Position numbers and translations under genes: made by a program. 64,000 bases of DNA from Lagierella massiliensis. Its GTDB lineage: Bacteria; Bacillota; Clostridia; Tissierellales; Peptoniphilaceae. The DNA is taken from assembly GCA_030532135.1 (NCBI GenBank), contig JAUNLT010000008.1:1-64000 (forward strand), in the 5' to 3' direction. Shown here one piece after another: positions 27,914-36,409 of the stretch (the stretch's first letter is position 1; each line of letters begins with the position of its first letter). The notes beneath the pieces are model-generated. The model saw only the letters and a list, made by a program, of their open reading frames with translations. It was not told where the DNA came from and ran no database searches.

Positions 27914-28207
27914 TTATACCTCCATATTTAAACAAGAAATAATTTTCTTAATATCTTCTCTATCACAAAAATAATAAACTCTGTTTTCTTTTTTTTCGCA
28001 AGAAAGTATTCCCATATCTTTTAGTTTTCTAAGATGTTGAGAAACTGCCGATTGGCTTATATCCATACAAGATGTAATATCAGTGACTTTTGTAGGTCCC
28101 TCTTTTATAAGTTTTTCCAAAAGACATAATCTAGCTGGATTTCCTATGGCTTTTAAAATCTCAGCATTCTTTACAATACTTTGTCTATGTTCAATACCAA
28201 CTTTCAT
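27914..28207 (-). CDS. ArsR-family regulator, candidate sulfur-responsive repressor
   Basis: A 97-residue ArsR winged-helix protein (ILKAIGNPARLCLL, then SQSAVSQHLRKLKDMGIL). It has five cysteines (28, 47, 70, 81, 92). SqrR/BigR-type sensors of the same family use two cysteines in similar regions to sense persulfides, but alignment to them is only approximate. Co-translation with a persulfide-reductase-like gene supports such a role by inference. The start at 28207 follows GGAGGTTATT. A perfect palindrome covers its promoter. Confidence 0.85.
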   Translation of the reverse strand: MKVGIEHRQSIVKNAEILKAIGNPARLCLLEKLIKEGPTKVTDITSCMDISQSAVSQHLRKLKDMGILSCEKKENRVYYFCDREDIKKIISCLNMEV

Positions 28208-28218
28208 AATAACCTCCA

Positions 28219-28254
28219 TTAGTATATTAGCATATACTAATATACTAATCAAGA
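28219..28254 (-). promoter_or_regulatory. Promoter and operator of the arsR-persulfide reductase operon
   Basis: TTAGTATATTAG (28219-28230) and CTAATATACTAA (28237-28248) are perfect 12-bp inverted arms around CATATA. On the minus strand TTGATT and TAATAT, 17 bp apart, form a promoter lying across the palindrome. ArsR bound here would occlude both elements. Confidence 0.8.
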
Positions 28255-28393
28255 AATTTGATAAAAATTTATCTCAATTATTTAAAAGTAATTCTTCTTA
28301 GTAAAACTCCCCTTAATGAACTACATATACAGAAATAAATATTAATAATTTAAATAAAATTATAAATAGCTATTTTCGCTTTATAAATCCTCT

Positions 28394-28422
28394 TTGAATA
28401 ATCTAATATTTCAATGTATACT
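28394..28422 (+). promoter_or_regulatory. Promoter of the first Crp/Fnr gene
   Basis: TTGAAT (28394-28399) and TATACT (28417-28422) are spaced by exactly 17 bp, 39 bp before the TTG start. Confidence 0.65.
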
Positions 28423-28461
28423 AAATGAAAGGGTATTCAAAAACTTGGAGGTTATTTTAAT

Positions 28462-29148
28462 TTGAAAACTTGTACTGAATGTAGCTTAAACGGCTCTTGT
28501 CTTTCAAAAGTTAATCTTTTTAAAGATCTTGACCTATCCACAAGTAAAAGCCTATTCCTATCTTCTATTCATAAAGATTATGAAAAAAATCAAGAAATAT
28601 TTAATTCTAATGACAAAGTAGACAAAATCATCATAATTAGATATGGAAAAATTAAAACTAATCTTTATGATGAACTAGGCAACGAATACATAGAAAATAT
28701 CTATATTACAGGAGATACTATAGGTGAAGACGGTATCTTCTTGGATAAAAAATTTGAAGTGAACGGTGTAACTTTAGAAAAAACAGGAATTTGTATTATA
28801 AACAAAGACTTAATTAAAAATATACTTATAGATAATCCTTCTTTTTCTATAAAAATGATTGAAAACTTAACAGAAAAATTATATAAGTCTCAAAAATTAT
28901 TAGCAATTTTATCTATTAAAGATTCATATAAACGATTAGCAGCCTTTCTTCTTTACAGATCCACGATAATAAATAATCCTATTATAGAGCTTAATCAAGA
29001 AAATATTGCTTCTTCGATAAATATGAGTCGAGAAACCGTTTCTCGAAAAATCTCTGAATTAGAAAAAGATGGATTAATAGATTTAATAGCCTATAAAAAA
29101 ATCAAGTTAAAAAATATTCCTCTCCTTATGGAAATTTCAAAAATATAA
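28462..29148 (+). CDS. Crp/Fnr-family regulator with N-terminal cysteine cluster
   Basis: The N terminus has three cysteines in CTECSLNGSC, followed by a cyclic-nucleotide-binding-fold domain (about residues 18-140) and a winged helix with INMSRETVSRKISELEKDG. The cysteine group resembles Fnr-type Fe-S sites but has no obvious fourth ligand there; Cys116 in GICIIN might serve. It starts at TTG with GGAGG 10 bp upstream. It lies directly before ric and the flavodiiron gene, so control of NO/oxygen defence is a reasonable inference. It is a paralogue of the regulator at 42572. Confidence 0.85.
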   Translation: MKTCTECSLNGSCLSKVNLFKDLDLSTSKSLFLSSIHKDYEKNQEIFNSNDKVDKIIIIRYGKIKTNLYDELGNEYIENIYITGDTIGEDGIFLDKKFEVNGVTLEKTGICIINKDLIKNILIDNPSFSIKMIENLTEKLYKSQKLLAILSIKDSYKRLAAFLLYRSTIINNPIIELNQENIASSINMSRETVSRKISELEKDGLIDLIAYKKIKLKNIPLLMEISKI

Positions 29149-29194
29149 TTTGTGATATTAGACACAGATTTTTAATCTATTCTCTCTTATTATA

Positions 29195-29218
29195 TTAATA
29201 ACAGTTATCAGTTATTAA
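29195..29218. promoter_or_regulatory. Palindrome before ric, possible Crp/Fnr-type operator
   Basis: TTAATAAC and GTTATTAA are perfect 8-bp arms around 8 bp, overlapping or just after a likely -10 (TATATT). Placement suits repression by the adjacent Crp/Fnr protein. Confidence 0.45.
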
Positions 29219-29239
29219 TAGTAGAGGAGATGAATTATT

Positions 29240-29941
29240 ATGAATATAAAAACTAAACTCGAAGAAATTGTAAATGAAGAAAGTAAGATGATGGACTATT
29301 TTAACGAAAAGAGAATAGATTACTGTTGCAATGGATATATGACCATTGAAGAAGTTGCAAAGGAAAAAGGCTTAAAAGCAGAAGATTTACTAGATATGAT
29401 TAGTGATGCTTTTCAAGAACTTAAATCATCCAAACCTTCACAGTCAATGGTTACTTTAGAAGAATTTAAAACTCTTAATTTTAAGGAAATGATAGATTCT
29501 ATACTCGTAGACCACCATAAAAAAGAAAGAGATTATTTAAACTCTATCGATCCTCTTTTAAACAAAATTTTGATAGTCCACTTTGACAACCACAGTGAAG
29601 AACTTCTAGAACTTCACAAATTATTTGGTTCTTTAAAGACAGAACTTGAAGAACATTTTGTAAAAGAAGAAAAAATATCTTTCCCTTTAATACTAAACAA
29701 TCCAAACCCCAACGAAGAAATAATTAAAAAAATTGACGAACTTGAAGATGATCACGAAAGTGCTGGAATTATAATAAAGCAAATGATTTCTTTAACTGAT
29801 GGTTTTACACCTCCAGAAGATGCTTGCAGAACTTTTAAGAAAACTTATAGCGAATTAGATGAACTAACTAAAGATGTATTTGTTCATATTTTTAAAGAAA
29901 ATTCAATTATGTTTAAAAAATTTAGAGAGATAAGGAGCTAA
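29240..29941 (+). CDS. ric: Iron-sulfur cluster repair di-iron protein (RIC/ScdA/YtfE)
   Basis: Residues about 1-60 form the DUF542 domain with the characteristic paired cysteines in RIDYCCNGYMTIEEV. The rest is a hemerythrin-like four-helix domain with His/Glu ligands (DHHKKERDYL, VHFDNHSEELLELH, LEEHFVKEEK, DDHESAGIII). Ric proteins repair Fe-S clusters after nitric oxide or oxidative damage. At 233 residues it is full length. AGAGGAG precedes the ATG. It ends 4 bp before the flavodiiron gene, which detoxifies NO and oxygen. Confidence 0.95.
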   Translation: MNIKTKLEEIVNEESKMMDYFNEKRIDYCCNGYMTIEEVAKEKGLKAEDLLDMISDAFQELKSSKPSQSMVTLEEFKTLNFKEMIDSILVDHHKKERDYLNSIDPLLNKILIVHFDNHSEELLELHKLFGSLKTELEEHFVKEEKISFPLILNNPNPNEEIIKKIDELEDDHESAGIIIKQMISLTDGFTPPEDACRTFKKTYSELDELTKDVFVHIFKENSIMFKKFREIRS

Positions 29942-29945
29942 GTTT

Positions 29946-31142
29946 ATGAAAAAGAAAGTAAAAAACAATGTGTACTGGGTCGGAAAAATTGATTGGGAAT
30001 TAGAGGAGTTTCACGGATCTGAATTTTCTGTCCACAATGGTTCTAGTCAAAACGCCTATTTGGTTCAAGAAGAAAAAACCATCTTAATTGATACGGTTTG
30101 GGTTCCTCACAAAGACGAGTTTGTAGATAATCTTAAAAGTGAAATTGATCTAAAAGAAATTGATTACATTGTAATTAACCATGGAGAACCAGATCATAGT
30201 GGCTCTCTGCCAGCTTTAATGAAAGAAATACCTAACACGCCTATTTACTGTTCTGCAAACGCAAAAAAATCTTTAATTGGACAGTACCATCACCCTGAAT
30301 GGGATTATAGAGTTGTTAAAACTGGGGATACACTTGATATAGGAAATGGAAAACAATTAGTTTTTGTTGAAATGGTAATGCTCCATTGGCCTGACAGTAT
30401 GGCAACTTACTTAACTGGAGATAATATCCTATTTTCTAATGATGCATTTGGTCAACATTATGCAGTTAGTGAACTGTTTAATGATAAAGCTGACGATTGC
30501 CTTCTTTGGAAAGAAGCTATGAAGTATTATGCAAATATACTAAACCCATTCTCTTCATTTGTCACTAAGAAAATTGATGAGATTGTAAAAATGAATATAC
30601 CTATTGATATGATAGCTACAAGCCACGGCGCAATTTGGAGAGATAATCCAATGCAGATAGTGGAAAAATATGCTAAATGGGCTGATGCCTATAAAGAAGA
30701 TCAGATTACCATAATATATGACTCTATGTGGGGAGCGACTAAAAAAATCGCCCATAAAATTGCAACAGATATAAGTACATTAAGCCCTGAAACTACTGTA
30801 AAGGTAATGGATGTAATTACCTATGACAGAAATGATATTATGACTGAAGTTTTTAAGTCTAAAGCAATTGCCGTAGGTTCTCCAACTGTGGGAAGATCTG
30901 CAATAACTACCATCTCGGGTTGGATGCACTTTCTTGAAGAACTGAAATTTAAAGACAAAGTAGCAGGGGTATTTGGATCTTACGGATGGTCTGGTGAAGG
31001 AAATAAAGTTTTAAGAGAAAATCTTGAAAAAGCAGGTTTTGAATTGATAGATACAGAAATAAAAGTAAATTGGATGCCTGATGAAAGCTCATTAGAGGCA
31101 ACTGTAGACTTTTCAAAAGATTTAATAAATTCTTCAAAGTAA
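29946..31142 (+). CDS. Flavodiiron protein (FprA family A-type flavoprotein)
   Basis: An N-terminal metallo-beta-lactamase-fold di-iron domain (residues about 1-250) carries the ligand motif NHGEPDHSGS, then MLHWPDSMATYL and FSNDAFGQH, and a further His in ATSHGAIW. A C-terminal flavodoxin domain (about 255-398) begins with IIYDSMWGATKKIA. The enzyme reduces NO to N2O or O2 to water with electrons from rubredoxin or similar carriers. It follows ric by 4 bp in one operon. Confidence 0.95.
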   Translation: MKKKVKNNVYWVGKIDWELEEFHGSEFSVHNGSSQNAYLVQEEKTILIDTVWVPHKDEFVDNLKSEIDLKEIDYIVINHGEPDHSGSLPALMKEIPNTPIYCSANAKKSLIGQYHHPEWDYRVVKTGDTLDIGNGKQLVFVEMVMLHWPDSMATYLTGDNILFSNDAFGQHYAVSELFNDKADDCLLWKEAMKYYANILNPFSSFVTKKIDEIVKMNIPIDMIATSHGAIWRDNPMQIVEKYAKWADAYKEDQITIIYDSMWGATKKIAHKIATDISTLSPETTVKVMDVITYDRNDIMTEVFKSKAIAVGSPTVGRSAITTISGWMHFLEELKFKDKVAGVFGSYGWSGEGNKVLRENLEKAGFELIDTEIKVNWMPDESSLEATVDFSKDLINSSK

Positions 31143-31171
31143 AGAATTAAGTCCTTTTTGTAGGAGCTGTT

Positions 31172-31870
31172 ATGAAAATAGTTTTACAAAATAACAAAAT
31201 TAATGTAAAAATTAATAGCTTAGGAGCTTATGTAGAGAAATTTTCATTTGATAGTAAACCTATTTTTTATCCTAAATCTCAAATTACAATTCAAGGTAAA
31301 GTTAAAACCAGAGGTGGTATGCACCCTTGTTGCCCAAACTTCAGTGTAGATGAAATTTCTGATTTACCTTCCCATGGCTTTATAAGAGATTTAGAATTTG
31401 AAGTATTATACCTTTCTAATGAATTTGTCAAATTAAAATCCATAGGAATTGGTAATTATAAAAACGTAGATTTTTTTATTGAATACAGTATAAATGAAAA
31501 TAGTCTCAACGCCCAACTTAGAGTTAAAAATAAATCTGATCACGCAGTGCCTTTGGCACCTGCTTTTCACCCTTATTTTTACTTGGAAAATTTTAAAGTG
31601 GATATAGCAAACTTTGAAATTAAAAAGGACAAATTACCTCAAACCCAATTTTTAGAAACTAATTCAGTTCAATTTTCCTGTAATGGAAAAAATTTATCAA
31701 TACGAGGAGAAAATGTCAATGTTTTTGCGATTTGGTCTGATTCAATAGACAAATACCTATGTATTGAACCAACTTATAATGGCGTTGCCTTCGTAAAAAA
31801 CTCAAAAAATATATATTATTTAAATCCAGACAAAGAATTTTTTCAAAAAATCACAATTGAACTACTTTAA
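31172..31870 (+). CDS. Aldose 1-epimerase family protein
   Basis: A galactose mutarotase-type beta-sandwich protein, short at 232 residues. It has GGMHPCCPNFSVDE, then PSHGFIRDLEFEVL with the catalytic-type His, and APAFHPYFYL with a second His. CIEPTYNGVAF near the end has the Glu. It fits the YeaD/LacX-like subgroup that interconverts anomers of hexoses. TAGGAG precedes the ATG. It lies 29 bp after the flavodiiron gene with no terminator between, so it may be read from the same transcript. Confidence 0.85.
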   Translation: MKIVLQNNKINVKINSLGAYVEKFSFDSKPIFYPKSQITIQGKVKTRGGMHPCCPNFSVDEISDLPSHGFIRDLEFEVLYLSNEFVKLKSIGIGNYKNVDFFIEYSINENSLNAQLRVKNKSDHAVPLAPAFHPYFYLENFKVDIANFEIKKDKLPQTQFLETNSVQFSCNGKNLSIRGENVNVFAIWSDSIDKYLCIEPTYNGVAFVKNSKNIYYLNPDKEFFQKITIELL

Positions 31871-31905
31871 TTAGAAAAAATTCATATCTTTTTAAGCAGA
31901 TATAC

Positions 31906-31938
31906 AAAGAGCCTTTTTGAAAAATTGGCTCTTTTTTA
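31906..31938 (+). terminator. Terminator after the aldose 1-epimerase gene
   Basis: Stem AAAGAGCC/GGCTCTTT with a 13-base loop and a run of six Ts. Confidence 0.85.
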
Positions 31939-32063
31939 ATTTCTTAAATATTTTTTTATTAAAATTTAGATATACTTAGCAAAATGCTCTTTATTTTATA
32001 TTTTATTAATCTTAATTGTGTTACTAAAAATTCTATGATGTAGTATTTTATAATTTCTAATAC

Positions 32064-32600
32064 TTACAATTTATTATATAACTCATTTCTATTTTCAATT
32101 GTCATTTTAATGAGTTTTACATCTTTTCTTTGTGATATTTCTGTAAGAAAATCTGAATCTGCTTTCTGTAGTACTCCATAAACTGTAACATTTCCATATT
32201 TCCCATCTAAAACATTAAAAATAGCAGTTTTGAATTTTAAAGCTCTGCTCTCTGAAGGACCAAGCTCATCCATAATTACAATATCTTTGTCGTGTATTCT
32301 AGAAAGAGCTTTTGAGCCTAAAACATCAAACCTATAGGCTGAATTTACGGCCCTATTAACATCATTACAATAAAACAAAATATTTTCTTTCGAAGGTTTT
32401 TCAATATTTTCAAAAGATCCATTTATATTTAACAAATGTACCATAAACCTTTTTATTTCTTTGTCTTCTATCCTTTTTGTAAGGAATCCTGAAATATTTT
32501 TCTTTTCATTAGATCCTGTAATTTCTCTTTCTACAATCTTTTTTAGAAGAGTAGATTTTCCTATACCTTTTTCACCTGTTATAAATAAATGTCTATTCAT
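32064..32600 (-). CDS. THEP1-type nucleoside-triphosphatase
   Basis: A P-loop NTPase with Walker A GEKGIGKST (about residues 9-17) and Walker B IVIMDELGP (about residues 104-112), the pattern of the THEP1 family (PF03266). THEP1 proteins hydrolyse NTPs in vitro and often sit beside metal or cofactor uptake genes, with unknown role. ATG 32600 fits the family N terminus best; a GTG at 32618 in the same frame is possible and neither has a strong ribosome site. It follows the ABC importer operon on the same strand, after a hairpin. Confidence 0.78.
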   Translation of the reverse strand: MNRHLFITGEKGIGKSTLLKKIVEREITGSNEKKNISGFLTKRIEDKEIKRFMVHLLNINGSFENIEKPSKENILFYCNDVNRAVNSAYRFDVLGSKALSRIHDKDIVIMDELGPSESRALKFKTAIFNVLDGKYGNVTVYGVLQKADSDFLTEISQRKDVKLIKMTIENRNELYNKL

Positions 32601-32639
32601 ATTATCACAAATTTTCACCTTTATTTTACTCTTAAATTT

Positions 32640-32679
32640 AATATTAAATAGGGCAGTTAAAACTGCCCTTCTAATATTA
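32640..32679 (-). terminator. Hairpin after the substrate-binding protein gene
   Basis: Perfect stem AGGGCAGTT/AACTGCCCT (32650-32669), extended by AATATTA/TAATATT further out. The T run on the minus strand is poor, so partial read-through into the NTPase gene is likely. Confidence 0.65.
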
Positions 32680-32768
32680 AGTATCTTATTACAAATATTA
32701 ACACCCTTAATTGGATTTTAATACTATGATATATAATTTATATCATGTAAATATATTACCTCTTTGAT

Positions 32769-33827
32769 CTATTTTACAAGTTCATTGTACTGTTCATCTG
32801 TCAAATCACAGTGATAGAACATATGGTAAAACTTCTTTGTTTCAGCTTTAAGATCAAATACTCTTTCCTCTGGATATAGAGTTTGAGCAAGCCAAACCAT
32901 TCCAAGTACCCTTTGTGCTGATGGAGGTGAGCCTACCCAATTATAAGGTCCGTCAGGAACTTCATAATAATTTTCATTCTTAATAGCTGTCATATTTTTC
33001 CAATTGTCATCTTCTGCAACCGTTTCATAAACACTATCTGGAGAAAAAATTATATAGTCTGGATTCCACAAAAGTATTTGTTCCATATCAACTTCATTTC
33101 CTGTTCCTCTAGAAGAAGGTTCATCTACCACTGCCAGATTATCTGCTAACATATCTATTAATTCAGCATGAAATGAAGATTTAGCTATTACATTATGTCC
33201 TTCTTCTCCAGTAATATAAAGCACTTTCTTCTTATCAACACCATTAGCAATTTCAGAAGTTTTATTATAAATATTGTCACAGTACTCGGCATATTCTTTT
33301 GCTTCTTTCTCCATTCCCAAAAGATCACCCAACATTATAAAAGCATCACCCATGGTCTTAAGAGAAGCGTCTACGTGGACAAAAGGAATGCCTGTTTGCT
33401 CTTGTAAATTGTCTAAATCTTCCTTAGCTCCCTCTTTTGCTTCTCCCACATCAATTACAACTTGAGCTTTAGTTCCAAGAAGGGTTTCCAAATTCATCTC
33501 TCCCTTACCACCATACAACTGTCCCAATTGTGGTAAATCAAGATATTTCTTATCAATGTACTCTGTAGCATTTTCATTCCAAGGATTTGCAATTCCCACA
33601 AGCTTGTCAGGGCTAAGTGCAAATAGTGGAATTTGTGCCATAGGCCCAGTTACTGCAATATATTGAATTTCCTTTGGTAATTCAACTTCTCTACCTAGCG
33701 AATCTGTAAAAACCTTAGTCTCTGTATTATTTGCAGAAACTTCTTTGCCTGAATTACATCCCACAAGTGGAAGAATAAAAACCAGACACATAATTATTGC
33801 AAAAATTTTTTTTGCTTTTCTTTTCAT
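32769..33827 (-). CDS. Iron-complex-type ABC transporter substrate-binding lipoprotein (FecB/BtuF-like)
   Basis: A lipoprotein signal (LVGC near residue 24) is followed by a class III periplasmic-binding fold. It has the typical opening FTDSLGREVELPKEIQYIAVTG and closes with YNWVGSPPSAQRVLGMVWLA. It delivers a chelated metal (siderophore, corrinoid or similar) to the permease. The specific ligand is not evident. It follows the methyltransferase, ATPase and permease genes in the same operon, in the order permease-ATPase-methyltransferase-binding protein. Confidence 0.88.
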   Translation of the reverse strand: MKRKAKKIFAIIMCLVFILPLVGCNSGKEVSANNTETKVFTDSLGREVELPKEIQYIAVTGPMAQIPLFALSPDKLVGIANPWNENATEYIDKKYLDLPQLGQLYGGKGEMNLETLLGTKAQVVIDVGEAKEGAKEDLDNLQEQTGIPFVHVDASLKTMGDAFIMLGDLLGMEKEAKEYAEYCDNIYNKTSEIANGVDKKKVLYITGEEGHNVIAKSSFHAELIDMLADNLAVVDEPSSRGTGNEVDMEQILLWNPDYIIFSPDSVYETVAEDDNWKNMTAIKNENYYEVPDGPYNWVGSPPSAQRVLGMVWLAQTLYPEERVFDLKAETKKFYHMFYHCDLTDEQYNELVK

Positions 33828-33844
33828 AACTAATTCTTTCCTTT

Positions 33845-34558
33845 CTATAATTCAATATAAAAAAAACCTCTTTCTCTTTGTATTGGAATGTAGAGCGGAT
33901 ATTCTTTTGAGTTGTTAATTCTAACCTTAGAATCTATATAACTTTTACTTATCGGACCAGTGCTTTCGCCTCCATACATAGTTAAAAAGATTTCTGCATC
34001 TCTTTGACTACGCAATGGCTGTCCAAATTCAATAGACTTAGTCTTACACTCATACTTTAATCCCACTTTATTAAGATACTCTATACCAACCTCAAATTTA
34101 CTAGGTTTTTCTTCTGTTTTTCTAGACAAAGAATGTCTTCCAGTAGTACTTACCACAGATATTACTCGACTTATTCCTTCTCGCTTTGCAATTTTTACTG
34201 CATTTTCAACTCCTCCGTACATACAAGACACTAGTGCGTCATAACTCTTGTCAAAACTTGTTTTTGGAAGACTTTTTCTAGTATCGCAATTTTCAATTCT
34301 AATATTAGATACTTTTTCTTTAATACAGTTTTTCTTTAAAATTTCAAGCACTTCTTCATTTATATCAACAGCTGTAACAGAATTTACAAAATTTCTAAGT
34401 TCTAAGCTCAAATATCCAAGTCCACAACCAGCTTCACATATATTATAATTGGGATGTATCCAATCTTTTATTTCATCGACAATTATTTTATTATATTCAC
34501 CATATTCTGAAGCATCCTTCATAAAGTTTATTAACTCAGGTTTCCAAAAAAATGACAT
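33845..34558 (-). CDS. Class I SAM-dependent methyltransferase in a metal-chelate uptake operon
   Basis: The SAM-binding motif I is ICEAGCGLGYLSLEL (about residues 37-51), with the acidic end of strand 2 in VTAVDINEEV. The later motif reads DALVSCMYGG rather than the common FDxVxxN. The substrate is unknown. It lies between the ATPase and binding-protein genes (17-bp gap to the latter), so it may modify the imported chelate or the chelator. AAGGAG lies about 10 bp before the ATG. Confidence 0.8.
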   Translation of the reverse strand: MSFFWKPELINFMKDASEYGEYNKIIVDEIKDWIHPNYNICEAGCGLGYLSLELRNFVNSVTAVDINEEVLEILKKNCIKEKVSNIRIENCDTRKSLPKTSFDKSYDALVSCMYGGVENAVKIAKREGISRVISVVSTTGRHSLSRKTEEKPSKFEVGIEYLNKVGLKYECKTKSIEFGQPLRSQRDAEIFLTMYGGESTGPISKSYIDSKVRINNSKEYPLYIPIQRERGFFYIEL

Positions 34559-34598
34559 CTGTAAATAACTCCTTAATTGTTTTAAATTAATTAATACC

Positions 34599-35378
34599 TT
34601 AGCTTATACCATCAAAGTATGGATTTATAATCATCCCACTTTCAGTCTCTTCAATTTTCACATTAATATCGTAAAGCTTTTTTATTAAGTCGTGATTTAT
34701 AACCTTCTCAGGATCTCCAAAACTTTCTACCTTTCCCCTATGTAAAGCTAAAACGCTATCTGCAAATGTAAAACAATGTTGCGGGTTGTGAGTTGACATA
34801 AGCACCGAATAACCTTTATCTGCAAGTTCTCTAATCTTATTCATAACCCTGTACTGATTTCCAAAATCAAGAGCAGATGTGGGTTCATCCATAATAAATA
34901 CCTTTGAGTCTTGAGCAATAGCTCTTGCAATTAAGGTAAGTTGCTGTTCCCCTCCACTTAGATGAGCAAAATTCCTTTCAGACAGTTCTTCTATTCCCAC
35001 TTGTTTTAGTGCTAAATGAACCCTTTGTAAATGTTTGTCTTGAGGCATCTTGAAAATGGACAATTCTCTATTTAATCCCATAAGAACCATATTTTCAACA
35101 CTATAACCAAAAGTTGGTCTGTGAATCTGAGGTATATAAGCTACATAGCTAGCAAGTTCTCTCTGTGATAGTTTCTTTATATCTTTTCCTTCAAATAAAA
35201 TCTCTCCCTTATATTCAGATAAAATACCAAGAATACATCGAAAAAGAGTACTTTTTCCCGCTCCATTACATCCTAAAACAGACATAAATTCACCTTTTTT
35301 TAGCTTAAAGTTTATGTTTTTAAGAACTTTGTAACCTTCCCCATATGAAAAACTCAAATTCCTCACTTCTATACTCAT
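34599..35378 (-). CDS. Iron-complex-type ABC transporter ATP-binding protein (FecE-like)
   Basis: A 259-residue ABC ATPase. Walker A is GCNGAGKST, the Q-loop region is YIPQIHRP, the signature is LSGGEQQL, Walker B is VFIMDEPTSALD, and the switch His is in MSTHNPQH. Its start overlaps the permease stop (ATGA). It drives import through the FecCD-type permease. Confidence 0.93.
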   Translation of the reverse strand: MSIEVRNLSFSYGEGYKVLKNINFKLKKGEFMSVLGCNGAGKSTLFRCILGILSEYKGEILFEGKDIKKLSQRELASYVAYIPQIHRPTFGYSVENMVLMGLNRELSIFKMPQDKHLQRVHLALKQVGIEELSERNFAHLSGGEQQLTLIARAIAQDSKVFIMDEPTSALDFGNQYRVMNKIRELADKGYSVLMSTHNPQHCFTFADSVLALHRGKVESFGDPEKVINHDLIKKLYDINVKIEETESGMIINPYFDGIS

Positions 35379-36409
35379 CGTCTTTCTCCTTTTCCCGTCA
35401 TTAAATATAAGAAAAACGGTGCTCCGATAAATGCTGTAAGAATCCCTATGGGAATTTCCGTTGGAAGTAAATTTCTAGAAACATCATCCACTATAAGTAG
35501 GAAAATAGCCCCAAATAACATGGATGTGGGAACTAAATATCTATTGTCATTACCCACAAGTCTTCTACTCATATGAGGGATTACAAGTCCTACCCATCCA
35601 ATCATGCCACTTACAGAAACACTGGCGGCAGTTATAAAAGTTGCACCTAGTATTACCACAAGCCTAAGTCTTTTTATATTAACTCCTAAACTTTTTGCTT
35701 CTTCTTCACCTAGAGTAAGAATATTCATCTTCCACCTAATTATGTATATCGGTAAAATTCCTATAATCATTGGTACAACCACAAATTTTACATCTGCCAT
35801 CCTTGTTCCTGACAAACTACCCATAAGCCAATAAGTAATAGCTGGAAGTTGATTACTCGGATCTGCAACCAATTTTACAAAGGATGTTCCCGCAGAGAAA
35901 ATTGAACCAATCATAATTCCAGCAAGTAAAATATTTACAATTTGATTTCCCCTTGTTCTAATTCCAATTATATAAACCAATACTATGGTGATCAAACTGG
36001 AAATAAAAGCAAATAGCGTAACCAAAGCTCCAGGCATCCCTAACAATATTGCAAGCGCAGCCCCAAAACAAGCTCCCGACGATGCTCCCAAAATATCCGG
36101 TGCAGCCATGGGGTTTTGAAAAACACTTTGATATGCTGTACCAGCAACTGCAAGACAACCTCCCACAAGACAAGCCATTAAAATTCTAGGTAGTCTGATA
36201 TTTATAACAGATATTGCCATATTTTCAGTCCATGTTTGTTTTATAGGTAAAAAGGTACTAAATAGTATTTTTATAGTTTCTGAAAAGAAAACTCCATACC
36301 TTCCCAAAAGAATGGAAATAAATATGGTTAGAAAAAGAATCACTAAAAGTAATACCATTATTTTCATAGGTCTTCTATTTGATAATTTATTGAAATGCTT
36401 TTTATTCAT
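35375..36409 (-). CDS. Iron-complex-type ABC transporter permease (FecCD family)
   Basis: A 344-residue permease with about ten helices. It has the family segments INIRLPRILMACLVGGCLAVAGTAYQ, NPMAAPDILGASSGA and GWVGLVIPHMSRRLVG. It is the first gene of the importer operon; AAGGAAG precedes the ATG. FecCD permeases form dimers that pass siderophores, heme or cobalamin. I saw no clear Fur box upstream. Confidence 0.93.
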   Translation of the reverse strand: MNKKHFNKLSNRRPMKIMVLLLVILFLTIFISILLGRYGVFFSETIKILFSTFLPIKQTWTENMAISVINIRLPRILMACLVGGCLAVAGTAYQSVFQNPMAAPDILGASSGACFGAALAILLGMPGALVTLFAFISSLITIVLVYIIGIRTRGNQIVNILLAGIMIGSIFSAGTSFVKLVADPSNQLPAITYWLMGSLSGTRMADVKFVVVPMIIGILPIYIIRWKMNILTLGEEEAKSLGVNIKRLRLVVILGATFITAASVSVSGMIGWVGLVIPHMSRRLVGNDNRYLVPTSMLFGAIFLLIVDDVSRNLLPTEIPIGILTAFIGAPFFLYLMTGKGERR

